Source of the DNA: CBDBZL01 sp965213545
Lineage (GTDB): Bacteria; Pseudomonadota; Alphaproteobacteria; Sphingomonadales; Sphingomonadaceae
Assembly: GCA_965213545.1 (NCBI GenBank)
Contig: CBDBZL010000002.1
Span: 1,364,001 to 1,428,000 of the forward strand
DNA length: 64,000 nt
Reading direction: 5' to 3'
Made by a program: the position numbers and the translations under genes. Shown here piece after piece: positions 9,232 through 18,724 of this stretch. Every line of letters begins with the position of its first letter. The first letter of the stretch is position 1. The notes below the pieces were generated by a model, which saw only the letters and a list, made by a program, of their open reading frames with translations, ran no database searches and was not told the origin of the DNA.

Positions 9232-10956
9232 ATGTTGAGACCGTTGCTCCTCGCGCTCGCCGCATCGCTTGCCACCGCCTGCGTCGCCGTCCCCGCGCCC
9301 GCCCCGTCCTTGCCGCCCACCGGATCCCCCGGCACCACACAAGGCGCCGCCGCGGCCAACGACCCGCGCGTCACCGCCATCGGCGAGGCCATTTTGGCCA
9401 GGGGTGGCAACGCCACCGACGCGGCGCTCGCCATGGCTTTCGCGCTAACCGTGGTGGAACCGCAGAGTTCGGGGATCGGCGGCGGTGCGTTCTATGTGCG
9501 CGGCGCCGCCGACGGCACGGTGGTGACGATCGACGGACGCGAGACGGCGCCCGCCGCCGCCTCGCCCGACTGGTTTTTGGGGCCGGATGGCGAGCCGATC
9601 GAGCGCGGCGTGGCGGTGAGAAGCGGGCTCAGCATCGGCGTTCCGGGTCTGGTCGCCATGGCGGCCTTGGCGCATTCCGAACACGGTGCGCTGCCCTGGC
9701 GCGCAATCATCGCCCCCTCGATCGCACTCGCCCGCGATGGCTTTGCGATCAATATCAGGCTGCACCAATCGCTGACCGAACTTGCCGAGACCGCCGCGCG
9801 CGATGCTGGTGCCAGGGCGATCTATTTCGACGAGACGGGCACGCCGCTGGCACCGGGCACGCGGATCCGCGTCCCCGAGCTTGCCGCCACCTTCGAGCGC
9901 TTGGCGCAACAGGGTCCGGCAAGCTTCTACGGCAGTGAACCAGCGGCTCGCCTGGCCGCCGAGATCGCCGCCGACACCCCGCGCGGGCAGGCGATGACCC
10001 CCGCCGACATCGCCGGTTACCGCGCCATTCAACGACCCCCCGTGTGCGGCACATACCGCCGCTACCGCATCTGCGGCATGGGTCCGCCGAGCTCGGGCCC
10101 CATCGCGCTGATCGCCATCCTGGGTCAGCTCGAGCGGTTCGACCTGGCCGCCCTGGGCCCGCGCAATCCCGTCACCTGGCACCTGTTCCTGGAATCGCAG
10201 CGGCTCGCCTATGCCGACAGGGAGCAATATCTTGCCGACAGCGATTTTGTCTCGGTGCCGGTCGCGGGTCTGGTCGACCCCGCCTATCTGGCCCAGCGAT
10301 CGCAGCTGATCGATCCCGCCAGCCGGCTTGCCGATCCGCCTGCGGGCCTTCCGCCGGGCGCCATGGCGCGCGTCGACGGGGCGGAGTGGCCCGAGAACGG
10401 CACCAGCCATCTCGTCGCGGTGGATGGCACGGGCACGATGGTCAGCATCAACACCACCATCGAAGGCGGCTTCGGCTCGGGTCTGTTCGTCGACGGATAT
10501 TTCGTGAACAACGAGCTGACCGACTTTACCTTCGTGCCGCGCGGCACCGATGGCCAGCTGGTTGCCAACCGGGTCGAGGGCGGCAAGCGGCCGCGCTCCT
10601 CCATGTCGCCGGTGGTGATCTATGACCCGCAAGGACGCCCGTTCATGACCGCGGGCGCCGCGGGCGGGCCGCTGATCCCGGTACAGACCGCGCGCGCGAT
10701 CATCGGCGTCATCGATTTCGGCCTGCCGCTCGAGGAGGCACTCGGTCTGCCGTTCATCATGGGCTTTGGCGAAACGGTCATCGTCGAAGAGGGAACCTGG
10801 CTCGAACAGGCGATCCCCTCGTTCGAAGCGCTTGGCCACGCACGGGTTCGTTCGTTCGACGGCCTGCTGCGCACCACTGCGGCGTTGCGCGGCGAAGTTG
10901 GCTGGAGCGCGCGGATGGACCCTCGCCTCGACGAGCTGGTACTCGTCCCTCGCTAG
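9232..10956 (+). CDS. ggt: Gamma-glutamyltranspeptidase, probable lipoprotein
   Basis: 574 aa. Ntn-hydrolase that removes gamma-glutamyl groups from glutathione and related peptides in the periplasm. The N-terminus MLRPLLLALAASLATAC ends in a lipobox, so residue C17 is probably lipidated. The proenzyme is expected to cleave itself before T391 in NGTSHLVAVD, giving a large and a small subunit; downstream GGFGSGLFVDGYFVNNELTDF and, later, GAAGGPLIPVQ are typical small-subunit blocks. It sits 11 bp after pyrD on the same strand. Length is standard for the family. Confidence 0.94.
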   Translation: MLRPLLLALAASLATACVAVPAPAPSLPPTGSPGTTQGAAAANDPRVTAIGEAILARGGNATDAALAMAFALTVVEPQSSGIGGGAFYVRGAADGTVVTIDGRETAPAAASPDWFLGPDGEPIERGVAVRSGLSIGVPGLVAMAALAHSEHGALPWRAIIAPSIALARDGFAINIRLHQSLTELAETAARDAGARAIYFDETGTPLAPGTRIRVPELAATFERLAQQGPASFYGSEPAARLAAEIAADTPRGQAMTPADIAGYRAIQRPPVCGTYRRYRICGMGPPSSGPIALIAILGQLERFDLAALGPRNPVTWHLFLESQRLAYADREQYLADSDFVSVPVAGLVDPAYLAQRSQLIDPASRLADPPAGLPPGAMARVDGAEWPENGTSHLVAVDGTGTMVSINTTIEGGFGSGLFVDGYFVNNELTDFTFVPRGTDGQLVANRVEGGKRPRSSMSPVVIYDPQGRPFMTAGAAGGPLIPVQTARAIIGVIDFGLPLEEALGLPFIMGFGETVIVEEGTWLEQAIPSFEALGHARVRSFDGLLRTTAALRGEVGWSARMDPRLDELVLVPR

Positions 10957-11113
10957 TCAGAACGCCAAGGCCTGCGATCAAAAGGCGTGTGACGGAAAAA
11001 CAGGCTGGGAAAACCCGCGCCGGTTCGGACAACCTCTACGTCCAACCGCTGGCGAGTTTCTTGCAGGGGTTGGAAAGCGCCCTCAGGATAGGCGCACGCG
11101 GGCACCGCGTTTC

Positions 11114-12403
11114 CTATCTTGCTACGTGTGCCCCCCGGTCGGCAAGTTCCACACGCGGCGCGCGCAGCAAGTCGTGCCTAGCCGCAAAGATCGCATCCTG
11201 CGTTTCGAGCCAGGCCCGGCGCCGCCGTGTAAGAAACGCGTGCGGTTTCCAGGAAATGCTGTCGGGATCGGCGTCGACAAACCGCGCGCCAAGCGCCGGA
11301 TCGGTATGTTTCGAGCGGGCGACGAGCCGCGGCCCGGTGACTGCCATACGCCCCATCATCTCGACCGTACGGCGGTGTTGGCCAGACATTAGCCGCGAGA
11401 ACAGCCACCACGCTGCCTCGTAGCGGCGCGCCCCGAGCAGCATGGGCAGATAGCCGATCACCCGCGCGCGGCCCAGGCGGAACACCTCGGTCACAATGGT
11501 GGGCTGTTCCTGCTCGATCAGGTCCAGCGCGCGCAAGTTCGACTTGGCGGATCGCAGCGGGCAGAGCGACATGTTGGTGTCGTGCATCCTGTATCCGACA
11601 AGCGCACGGGGGCAGCATGCCGCCGGACCCAGCGCCGCCAAGCGCAACTGCATCAGCAGGTCCTCGGCGCCTTCGATCCCCTCGTCGCGCAACCGCGAAT
11701 CATGGCCTCCGACCGCGCGGGCAAGATCGGTCGGCACCATGATGCTGCTCACATTGCTGAAGAAGTTGGTGGCGATCTGACGACAGATGGTGTGCCCGGA
11801 CACGTCGGTCAGCGGGCGGTAATTGGGCAGGACACGGTTGTCCTCGTCGATCAGCCGGTAGCCGCTATAGACAAAGCTCGACGGTTGCCGCGCGGCAGCG
11901 AAGGTCGCCAGCTGCGAGGCGATCTTTTCGCGGTGCCACAAGTCATCCGCATCGATATAGGCGACATAACGCCCTTGCGCCTCAGTTAGCGCGGCGTTGC
12001 GAGCCCGCGCCACGCCCCCATTGGCCTTCTGCAACAACCGGATGCGGCTGTCCCCGGCGGCGGCCCTTCGCGCCACATTGGCGGTGGCATCGCTCGATCC
12101 ATCATCGACCACCAGGATCTCAAGGTGCGAATGCGTCTGGGCGCTGATACTCGCCAGCGTCGCCTGCAGCGTTGCAGCGGCATCGAATGCAGGGACGATT
12201 ACCGTGACCAGCGTCCGATCGGCGGCGGACAAAGTCATGTCGCCAAATGCCCCGTCGCCGGCCGCCTGTGGCTGCCGGCTGGAAGGGTCGCCGTAGCTTT
12301 GCCGAGGCGTATCGCCCAGCCAGCGCAGGCGTGCTTGCGCTTCCAGAGCACCTGGTCCGTCGCGTCGGCGGGCGCGCTGTGCGAGTTTCGACATGACGAA
12401 CAT
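11114..12403 (-). CDS. Family 2 glycosyltransferase (surface polysaccharide)
   Basis: 429 aa. A GT-A fold domain begins near residue 65 with VTVIVPAFDAAATLQATLAS, followed by EILVVDDGSSDAT, GGVARARNAALTEAQG and the metal-binding AYIDADDLW (DxD-like). The ~60 residues before it are a charged, probably disordered extension; ATG 12394 is an alternative start. The C-terminal third is helical with many basic residues. It would transfer a nucleotide-sugar residue to a growing glycan at the cytoplasmic face. It is the last gene of a minus-strand group with a deacetylase (5 bp upstream) and a methyltransferase. Sugar and acceptor cannot be told from sequence. Confidence 0.9.
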   Translation of the reverse strand: MFVMSKLAQRARRRDGPGALEAQARLRWLGDTPRQSYGDPSSRQPQAAGDGAFGDMTLSAADRTLVTVIVPAFDAAATLQATLASISAQTHSHLEILVVDDGSSDATANVARRAAAGDSRIRLLQKANGGVARARNAALTEAQGRYVAYIDADDLWHREKIASQLATFAAARQPSSFVYSGYRLIDEDNRVLPNYRPLTDVSGHTICRQIATNFFSNVSSIMVPTDLARAVGGHDSRLRDEGIEGAEDLLMQLRLAALGPAACCPRALVGYRMHDTNMSLCPLRSAKSNLRALDLIEQEQPTIVTEVFRLGRARVIGYLPMLLGARRYEAAWWLFSRLMSGQHRRTVEMMGRMAVTGPRLVARSKHTDPALGARFVDADPDSISWKPHAFLTRRRRAWLETQDAIFAARHDLLRAPRVELADRGAHVAR

Positions 12404-12408
12404 TATGT

Positions 12409-13497
12409 CTATCCGCTCACAGCCGAAGCGCCGTTCGGTCGGCCCAACGTGGTCGCCAACATCCGCTCAAGGGCCTTGCCGCTGCAATTGCGCACATGCA
12501 GCCGCGGCAGCTCGAAGCGATCCGAGCGCGACGTGGCGATGCCAAAGCGGCTGCAGGTCGCGTTCGCAAAGCCGGCATCGCGCAGCAAGCGCGCGGTGCC
12601 CGATCCGACGCGGCCGAACGGATAGGCGAAACTGCTCACCTTCTGCCCGGTCAGCTCGACCAAGCGCTGGCGGCCGCCGCCGATCTCTTCGATCGCCAGG
12701 TCTTCGGGAAGCGCCGACAGGTCGGCATGGGTGGCCGTATGCCCGCCGATCTCGACCAGCGGCGAGGCGGCAAGGTGAGCGAGTTCCGCCAGCGTCATGG
12801 GCGCGGCAAGCGCATCGGGCGGCGCGACACCGACCCCGGCCCATGCGCATAGTTCGGCAAGCGCGTCGTCCCGCTCCTGGACGGGAAGCGAGGCGAAATG
12901 CTGCCATACCGTCAAAAACATGCGCTGACGGCGGTTTTGTGGCGGTTCGTCATCGGCCGACCACCTGCGATTGGCCGCCAGCACCATCGCGCTCACCGTC
13001 GCTTCATCACCAAACGCCCGCTCCGCACCGGGCGCTGGTCCCGAAGACACGACGGGGCATGGCGTGCCCGGCAAGGTCTGCGTGGCCAGGAAAATCTCGG
13101 ATAGCCGATCCCACCAGAAGGCGGCGGGATCGCCGATCGCATCGGCAATCACATAGACCGTCGCCGGCACCTGCGCGTCGGCCAGCAATGGCAATGCACA
13201 ATGAAAATTGTCCGCATAGCCGTCGTCCAGAGTGACCGCGATGCTGCAATCGGGCGCGCCTTGCGCCTCAAGATGATCAGCGAAGTCGGTCATGGTATGC
13301 GGCGTGCCGAAACGACGAATGACCGCCAGGTGCTCGGCGAAGTTGGCCGGGCTGATCGCCATGCCCCACGGGTCCGCGGCGGGTTCGGCGACGCGATGAT
13401 AAATGAGGATAGCGCCGCGCCGCAGCAGCCCGGTGCGGTGGCGCTCGACGAACCCCGCGGCACCTTGGCGCAATTGTTGGAGGCGGCGGCGCAGCAT
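12409..13497 (-). CDS. Polysaccharide deacetylase (NodB-like, CE4)
   Basis: 362 aa. NodB-homology protein: ILIYHRVAEP near residue 31, the metal/catalytic motif VTLDDGYADN at about 88-97 (a TLDDG form of the usual TFDDG), the second motif GGHTATHADLS, and SFAYPFG. Such enzymes remove N- or O-acetyl groups from glycans. There is a ~100-residue insert between motifs 1 and 2, as in the exopolysaccharide-associated subgroup. No clear signal peptide is seen; the basic N-terminus may attach to the membrane. It lies 2 bp downstream of the methyltransferase stop and 5 bp before the glycosyltransferase, so the three form one operon. Confidence 0.92.
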   Translation of the reverse strand: MLRRRLQQLRQGAAGFVERHRTGLLRRGAILIYHRVAEPAADPWGMAISPANFAEHLAVIRRFGTPHTMTDFADHLEAQGAPDCSIAVTLDDGYADNFHCALPLLADAQVPATVYVIADAIGDPAAFWWDRLSEIFLATQTLPGTPCPVVSSGPAPGAERAFGDEATVSAMVLAANRRWSADDEPPQNRRQRMFLTVWQHFASLPVQERDDALAELCAWAGVGVAPPDALAAPMTLAELAHLAASPLVEIGGHTATHADLSALPEDLAIEEIGGGRQRLVELTGQKVSSFAYPFGRVGSGTARLLRDAGFANATCSRFGIATSRSDRFELPRLHVRNCSGKALERMLATTLGRPNGASAVSG

Positions 13498-13499
13498 GA

Positions 13500-14288
13500 T
13501 TACCCTGCCTTGCGGGCGCGGATGCCGATCAGCAGATGATAATCGGGATCGTTGTAATCAAGTTCGCGCGGGGTGAATTCCTGATGCGCCAGGCCGTGCA
13601 GAAAGGCGATGCTGGTCAAGACGTTGCCATAGCTTTCGACCTCCACCTCTTCGCCGAAACCGTCACCGAACAGGCGTCGGGCCGAATTGGACGTGAAGTT
13701 CCAGAACCAGCTATGGCCGAACTCGGGGTCGGCGACTTGCGAAATCCCCGGAGCGGTCGCCAGGACCACGCCGCCGGGCTTCAGGATGCGGTGCAACGTG
13801 CGCATCAATGCCGGCAGGTCATAGATCATTTGCAGCGTCTGGGTGATGATGACGCAATCGAAGGTGTCGGACGAAATCTGCGGCGCGTCCATCAGGTCAG
13901 CCGTGATCGTGACCGGAGGCGTGGACTTGTCATAATGCAGCACGTCGCTGTGCGAGACGCGCTGGCCGCCGAACTTGCGTGTGTAGGTATTCTCGGAAAT
14001 CTCGAGCACATGCCCGCGTATGTCCTCGCGGTGTTGGGCAAGGAACGCCTCGATATAGTAGCGATCCACCGGAGCGCCGCGGTCCCAGCCGTACATCGTG
14101 CTGATCGGATCGAGCCGGCGCAGGCCACCCATGTCCACCTTGCCCACACGCGGTCCGGCGATCATCCGCCGCAGGCGCGGGCTTACCCGGATCGCCAGCA
14201 GACCCAGACCCGCAAGAGTTCCGGCAGGCGCGGCAATCGACATGAGCTGCCGGACCTTCCCGGTCCGACGGGTGCGGTGAATACTCAT
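13500..14288 (-). CDS. Class I SAM-dependent methyltransferase
   Basis: 262 aa from ATG 14288. A short N-terminal helix (residues ~18-35, AAPAGTLAGLGLLAIRV) may be membrane-associated. The Methyltransf_11-type core shows HVLEISENTYTRKFGG (a degenerate motif I), SSDTFDCVIITQTLQMIYD, and LHRILKPGGVVLATAPGISQ. It is first in the minus-strand operon with the deacetylase and glycosyltransferase, so it probably methylates a sugar or glycan terminus. An ATG at 14243 is an alternative start; the longer frame from 14447 adds residues with no family resemblance. Confidence 0.85.
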   Translation of the reverse strand: MSIHRTRRTGKVRQLMSIAAPAGTLAGLGLLAIRVSPRLRRMIAGPRVGKVDMGGLRRLDPISTMYGWDRGAPVDRYYIEAFLAQHREDIRGHVLEISENTYTRKFGGQRVSHSDVLHYDKSTPPVTITADLMDAPQISSDTFDCVIITQTLQMIYDLPALMRTLHRILKPGGVVLATAPGISQVADPEFGHSWFWNFTSNSARRLFGDGFGEEVEVESYGNVLTSIAFLHGLAHQEFTPRELDYNDPDYHLLIGIRARKAG

Positions 14289-14566
14289 CGTCAGACCCAA
14301 CCGCCGAGAGGCGGCAATAGCAGCATATGGAACATCTCTAATGCTCTTTTCATTCTTTCGATGCGCGGCGTGTTCGGCAACGAGGCCGTCACGACCCGAG
14401 GATGATCGGATCGTCCCAAGCTTTATTAACCGTGCTTGTTGTTGCATTTAGCACGTAATGATTAACGACCAATTGCAACGCTACGGCCTCTTGGTCGTAA
14501 GTACCAAAAAGAGACAAACTTTAGTTGTTAACCTTTTATAAGTGAGCTCACTGTATTGGAGGATCT
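14289..14566. promoter_or_regulatory. AT-rich divergent promoter region of the polysaccharide island
   Basis: 278 bp between the divergent methyltransferase and glycosyltransferase genes. From about 14400 it is markedly AT-richer than its surroundings, with runs such as TTTATTAACC, a GTTAAC palindrome near 14526 and a TATAAG hexamer at 14537-14542 about 25 bp before the plus-strand start. That makes 14500-14560 a likely plus-strand promoter. No known operator is recognised. Confidence 0.5.
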
Positions 14567-15589
14567 GTGTTGGAGGATACGCACGAGGATACGCCGGCGG
14601 TTTCGTGCATCATCATCTTTCTGAATGGAGAGAGATATCTCGAGCAGGCGATCGAGAGCGTGTTCGCGCAGACCTTCCCGAACTGGGAGTTGATCCTGAT
14701 CGATGACGGCTCCACCGACGGCGCCACTTCCATCGCCCGCAGCTATGCGCAGCGTCATCCGGACCGGGTCAGATATGCCGAGCATCCGGACCACGAAAAC
14801 CGCGGCATGAGCGCCTCACGCAATGCCGGTATCGGCCTTGCCCGAGGCGATCTGGTCGCGTTCCTCGACGCCGACGACATCTGGCTGCCCGACCGGCTAA
14901 CGGTGCACATGCGCGCGCTCGAAGCGCACCCCCAGGCAGTGATGTCGATGTCGCCGACCATGCTTTGGTCGAGCTGGAACAAAGAGAACCTGCCTACATC
15001 ACGCCCTTGGCTCGCGGCCGATATGGTCGCAGGGTTGGGCTTGCCGGCGGACCAGGTGCTCCACCCGCCACGCGTCGCCGCGCATTATCTGGCCAGCCAT
15101 GGTGCCGGGATGCCGGGTATCTGCAGCCTGCTTGTCCGGCGCGAGGAGCTGCTCGCCGTCGGTGGGTTCGAGGACAGCTTTCGCAGGCTCTACGAAGACC
15201 AGGTCATGCTGTTCAAGATCTTCCTCCACTATCCGGTCGTCGTGGTGGATGAGGTGCTCGACTATTACCGCCAGCACCCCGAATCGGCGTGCAGCAGCGA
15301 CAAGGCCCACGCCGACCTGAGCGATAAAGGAGTGCGGCCGAAGTTTCTCGAATGGCTACAAACCCACATGATCGAGCACCGCATCACCGACCGTGAGACC
15401 TGGCGCGCGCTTCGCGGTGAGATGCTGCGGTTCGATAACCCCCGGGTCTGGCGGCTGGCCAACCTGCCGCATGCCGCTCTTGAGCGCTGGAATGTCGAAT
15501 CGCGCCGTGCGCTGATCTGGTTTCTCACCCCGCCCCGCTATCACGCGCTCCGCCGCCGCTTCGGCATGAAGCCGGTGCAAATCTCCTAG
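14567..15589 (+). CDS. Family 2 glycosyltransferase
   Basis: 340 aa. Starts with GTG (MLEDTHEDTPAVSCIIIFLN) because a GGAGG sequence ends 4 nt before it. GT-A core: PAVSCIIIFLNGERYLEQAI, WELILIDDGSTDGAT, GMSASRNAGIGLARGD and the DxD region LVAFLDADDIWLPDRL, then GGFEDSFRRLYEDQVML. It likely adds a sugar in synthesis of the same surface glycan as the neighbouring genes. Its 3' end overlaps the convergent ABC exporter gene by 4 bp. The upstream DNA is AT-rich (14400-14560). Confidence 0.93.
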   Translation: MLEDTHEDTPAVSCIIIFLNGERYLEQAIESVFAQTFPNWELILIDDGSTDGATSIARSYAQRHPDRVRYAEHPDHENRGMSASRNAGIGLARGDLVAFLDADDIWLPDRLTVHMRALEAHPQAVMSMSPTMLWSSWNKENLPTSRPWLAADMVAGLGLPADQVLHPPRVAAHYLASHGAGMPGICSLLVRREELLAVGGFEDSFRRLYEDQVMLFKIFLHYPVVVVDEVLDYYRQHPESACSSDKAHADLSDKGVRPKFLEWLQTHMIEHRITDRETWRALRGEMLRFDNPRVWRLANLPHAALERWNVESRRALIWFLTPPRYHALRRRFGMKPVQIS

Positions 15590-17370
15590 TTAAGCGCAAC
15601 CGCTTGAGTCTCGCGGGCCAAGCTCGCCAATGGGTCGATCCGTCCGTGATCAAGCCGGATGACATCATCGGCATGATGCACTGCATCGCTTCGGTGAGAC
15701 ACGCTGATGATCGTCCGCCCGGCCAGGCGCTGCTCGATCCGCGCGCGGATCCGGCTTTCCAGCGCGGGCTCCAGGGCGTTCATCGCCTCGTCTAGAAGCA
15801 GGATTTCAGGATCGCGCAACAAGGCGCGGGCCAGCCCCAGCCGTTGCCTCTGACCACCCGAGAAGCTCAGCCCACCCGCGCCGATATGCGTATGCAGACC
15901 ATCCGGCAGTTCGTCGAGGTCGGCCAGTATCTCGACCAGCGCAAGAGTTTCGCGCACCGTTTCCTCAGCCACTTCGCGGCCGCCCAGGACAAGGTTGTCC
16001 ATCACCGTACCCTCGAGCAGTTCCACGTCCTGTCCCGCGATCGCCAGCCGTTCGAGCCAGCTTTCGCGCGTGAAGTCAGCCAGGTCGACCCCGTCCACGA
16101 GAATGCGGCCCTCATCGGGCTCGTACAGGCGCAGGATGAGATTGAGCACGGTGCTCTTTCCCGATCCGCTCGGCCCCAGCAGCAAGGTTCGCTGGCCACG
16201 CTTGATGGTGAACGAGATGTCCTGGAGACTGGGCGCCTTGCGCGGGTCATGCGTGAACGCGACGTTTTCAAAGGTGAGCGACCGGGCAAGTCCGGGGAAC
16301 GTCTTCTTGCCCTGACGGGGCCACGGCTTGCCGTCGATCTCGACCGTGCGGCGCACGTCGCGCAGCGATGCGCTGACATTGGCCAGCGCCATCCGGTGCT
16401 CCTCCATGTCGAGCAGATAGGGCTGCAGCCGGAACAGCAGCAGCACGGCGGCGATGGTGGTGGCGATGTCGATCTGAGCCCAATTGCCCACCAGCACCAT
16501 GAGCACGAGGATGCCGATCCCCGTAATTTGGTTGAGCGGTCCGGTCGCGGCCTTGAACAGCTCGGCCCTGATCGCCCGTCGCCGCACGCGCGAGGACGCT
16601 TGCGAAAACCGCGACAGCAAGAAGCGCTCGAGCGCATAGATGCGCAAGGTTCGCATGCCGTTGATGCTGACCAGCATGCGTTCGGTCAGCACCTGGTTGG
16701 CCTCGAGCGTCTGCAGGCCCAGGCGATGGATCGGCCGCGAGATGAAGCGCAGCATCACAAAGGCGAACCCCCCGCCCGCAAGCGCTGCTAGGCCGAGTTG
16801 CCATGACAGCGCCAGTATGCCGCCAATAAAGACCGCGGCTGCGGCCAGGTTCACCGCCACGCGTGTCATGCTGTAGAACGCGTCGGCCACGGTCCAGCTC
16901 TCGTTGGCCAGCGTATGGACCAGCGCGCCATGATCGCGTTGCTGCAGATAGATGTAACCGACGGTGATAAGCCGTTCGTGCACCACGTTGCGCACGCGTT
17001 CGGCAACCCGGTTGAGGATGATGCCGCTCACCGCGTTGTTGGCGTAGGCGAGGGCCGCGGCAAGCAGGAGCAGCATCACAAAAATGGTCGGGATCAGCGC
17101 CGGGCTTGCCCCGAACAGCTCGTTTATCCAGATGTGGATCCGGGCGAGCAGACCATCTATGTTGTCGAGCTCAACATCGTTCTGGAGCAGCGCGAAAAGC
17201 AGCAACACCGCCATGCCGATGCTCAGGGTCTCGGCAATGGCGGACGCCAGCCCCAGCCCGACGACGCCGCATGCGACCAGGCGCGGTGCGGCGAACAGAG
17301 CGGTCAGCCGACGCGCCTCCGACCAGGTCTGCAGCCGCGAGAGGTCCGGCGGGGGCGAACTGTCTGGCAA
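15586..17370 (-). CDS. ABC exporter (transmembrane domain fused to ATPase)
   Basis: 594 aa, type-IV ABC exporter half-transporter. Residues 30-315 hold about six hydrophobic segments; the ATPase domain follows with Walker A GPSGSGKST at 399-407, Q-loop AIAGQD near 444-448, signature SFSGGQRQRLG near 502-512, Walker B ILLLDEAMNAL from 523, and H-loop H559 in ISVSHRSD. It would work as a homodimer exporting a lipid-linked glycan or hydrophobic molecule, which fits the flanking glycosyltransferases. It resembles MsbA/cyclic-glucan exporter types but its substrate is not decidable. Oriented toward the glycosyltransferase (3' ends overlap 4 bp). Confidence 0.9.
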   Translation of the reverse strand: MPDSSPPPDLSRLQTWSEARRLTALFAAPRLVACGVVGLGLASAIAETLSIGMAVLLLFALLQNDVELDNIDGLLARIHIWINELFGASPALIPTIFVMLLLLAAALAYANNAVSGIILNRVAERVRNVVHERLITVGYIYLQQRDHGALVHTLANESWTVADAFYSMTRVAVNLAAAAVFIGGILALSWQLGLAALAGGGFAFVMLRFISRPIHRLGLQTLEANQVLTERMLVSINGMRTLRIYALERFLLSRFSQASSRVRRRAIRAELFKAATGPLNQITGIGILVLMVLVGNWAQIDIATTIAAVLLLFRLQPYLLDMEEHRMALANVSASLRDVRRTVEIDGKPWPRQGKKTFPGLARSLTFENVAFTHDPRKAPSLQDISFTIKRGQRTLLLGPSGSGKSTVLNLILRLYEPDEGRILVDGVDLADFTRESWLERLAIAGQDVELLEGTVMDNLVLGGREVAEETVRETLALVEILADLDELPDGLHTHIGAGGLSFSGGQRQRLGLARALLRDPEILLLDEAMNALEPALESRIRARIEQRLAGRTIISVSHRSDAVHHADDVIRLDHGRIDPLASLARETQAVALN

Positions 17371-17715
17371 AGGCTTTGCGTCCCAATTCGATCGAGTGAA
17401 CCAGCCGGCGGCTCTTCCGATCGCCGCTGCCGCACCATCATGTGTGCCCGGCGAACTGTTAGCTCGACGAACTGTTAGCCCGACAACCCGACAAGCCCGA
17501 TGAGCGGAGAAAGCGCGTCCGCTGTCAGACCATACGGCTCAACCCGCCAAGCGCCTTATGCAAGGTCAGTCCAATTGGGCGAATGATGTCTGGCGGCGCG
17601 TTCGCGGGGAAGCAAGCGCTGTGTTCGATCCTCTCCTGCACCACCCTCCGACGCTTCTGACGAGTTGTTGGAACCCTTGACCGAAATTGGGTTCAGCACC
17701 TTTATGCGGATCCGG
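17371..17715. other. Intergenic region with no recognised gene
   Basis: 345 bp between two minus-strand genes. A short direct repeat, CGAACTGTTAGC(T/C)CGAC, occurs twice near 17452-17483. Otherwise I see no tRNA, terminator or conserved frame. It presumably contains the promoter of the ABC exporter gene. Confidence 0.5.
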
Positions 17716-18627
17716 TTAATTATCCGATAACGCCAGTTCCGCCTCTCGCAACGGCAAGCGATAGAACTCGATGGCGTTCAAACCGAAGACCGACGCGCGC
17801 GCTTCCTCGGGTACCAGTTCCCACGTTGTATCGAAAAGGCTATTGTAATCGCGATAGAGCTTGTCGACCGGGAAGTTGGAACCCCACATCACCCGTTTTG
17901 GCCCGAAGACTTGCAACACGCCTTCGATAATCGGGCGAAGCGAATTTCGCGTCCATTGCGGATCGAACATTCCCAGGCCCGATAGCTTGCACATCGCATT
18001 CGGCACTTGGGCGAAGGCCTCTAGGCCCGCCGTCCAGCTCTTCAGCGATGCTGCGTCCTGGTGCCAAGGCGAGCCGGCGTGACACAAGGCCACCCGCAGG
18101 TCGGGTATCGCGGCGAAGACTTCTGCGGCGGTTTCGAGGAGCGGGGGGGTAAGCTGTAGATCGAAGCTTAGCCCGCGACCGGCAAGCGTGTGCAATCCGC
18201 GCGAAAAGGCGGGATTGCGCAGCAGAGCTTCGCCCTCGCTGCCGGTGTCCTCGTCGGGATGGCGGCTGACGATCTGGCGGACACCGCGCAACCGGTCGGA
18301 TGCTGCTTGATGCCGATCGAGCTGGTGCTCCAGCCCCGGTGAGGTCAGGTCGGCAAAGGCAATGATCGCGCTCGGCAATCCGCTTTCCCGCGCTTGCCGC
18401 TCGAGCCATTCGGTTTCCGCCAGTTCCTCGCCCGGCGCCGCCCCCACCTGAATGTGGACGCTTCCTTCAACCGGGATATGCGCCCAGTCGGCGCGGAAAT
18501 CCTCCACCAGGTAATTGCGCTGGATCGCCGAGGGATCGCCGAAAAACCGCCGCACACCCTTGGCTTCAAGCCATGGATATCGAACCTGCGACAGGTTCCA
18601 CAAATGATGATGCGCATCGATGATCAC
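17716..18627 (-). CDS. Amidohydrolase family 2 metal-dependent hydrolase
   Basis: 303 aa TIM-barrel hydrolase (Amidohydro_2, PF04909 type). The N-terminus IIDAHHHLW carries the metal-binding H-x-H; ALCHAGSP and VMWGSNFPVDKLY supply the later histidine and aspartate positions typical of this family, which includes sugar-lactone hydrolases (fuconolactonase-like) and nonoxidative decarboxylases. The overall pattern is closest to lactonase-type members, but the substrate is not known. It stands alone, divergent from the acyl-CoA ligase gene with ~100 bp between. Confidence 0.88.
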   Translation of the reverse strand: MIIDAHHHLWNLSQVRYPWLEAKGVRRFFGDPSAIQRNYLVEDFRADWAHIPVEGSVHIQVGAAPGEELAETEWLERQARESGLPSAIIAFADLTSPGLEHQLDRHQAASDRLRGVRQIVSRHPDEDTGSEGEALLRNPAFSRGLHTLAGRGLSFDLQLTPPLLETAAEVFAAIPDLRVALCHAGSPWHQDAASLKSWTAGLEAFAQVPNAMCKLSGLGMFDPQWTRNSLRPIIEGVLQVFGPKRVMWGSNFPVDKLYRDYNSLFDTTWELVPEEARASVFGLNAIEFYRLPLREAELALSDN

Positions 18628-18724
18628 GATAGAAGCGGCCTAACCCAGATCGCCTGCGCAAACAAAAGGTCTGCATTGCGCAGCCTGTCACCGGATCCGT
18701 GACCCGGTAGGTGGGGCGAATGCG

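Noticed and set aside
9445..10839. 464-codon minus frame opposite ggt
   Set aside because: Codon-shadow of ggt; composition is R/G/D-rich without domains.
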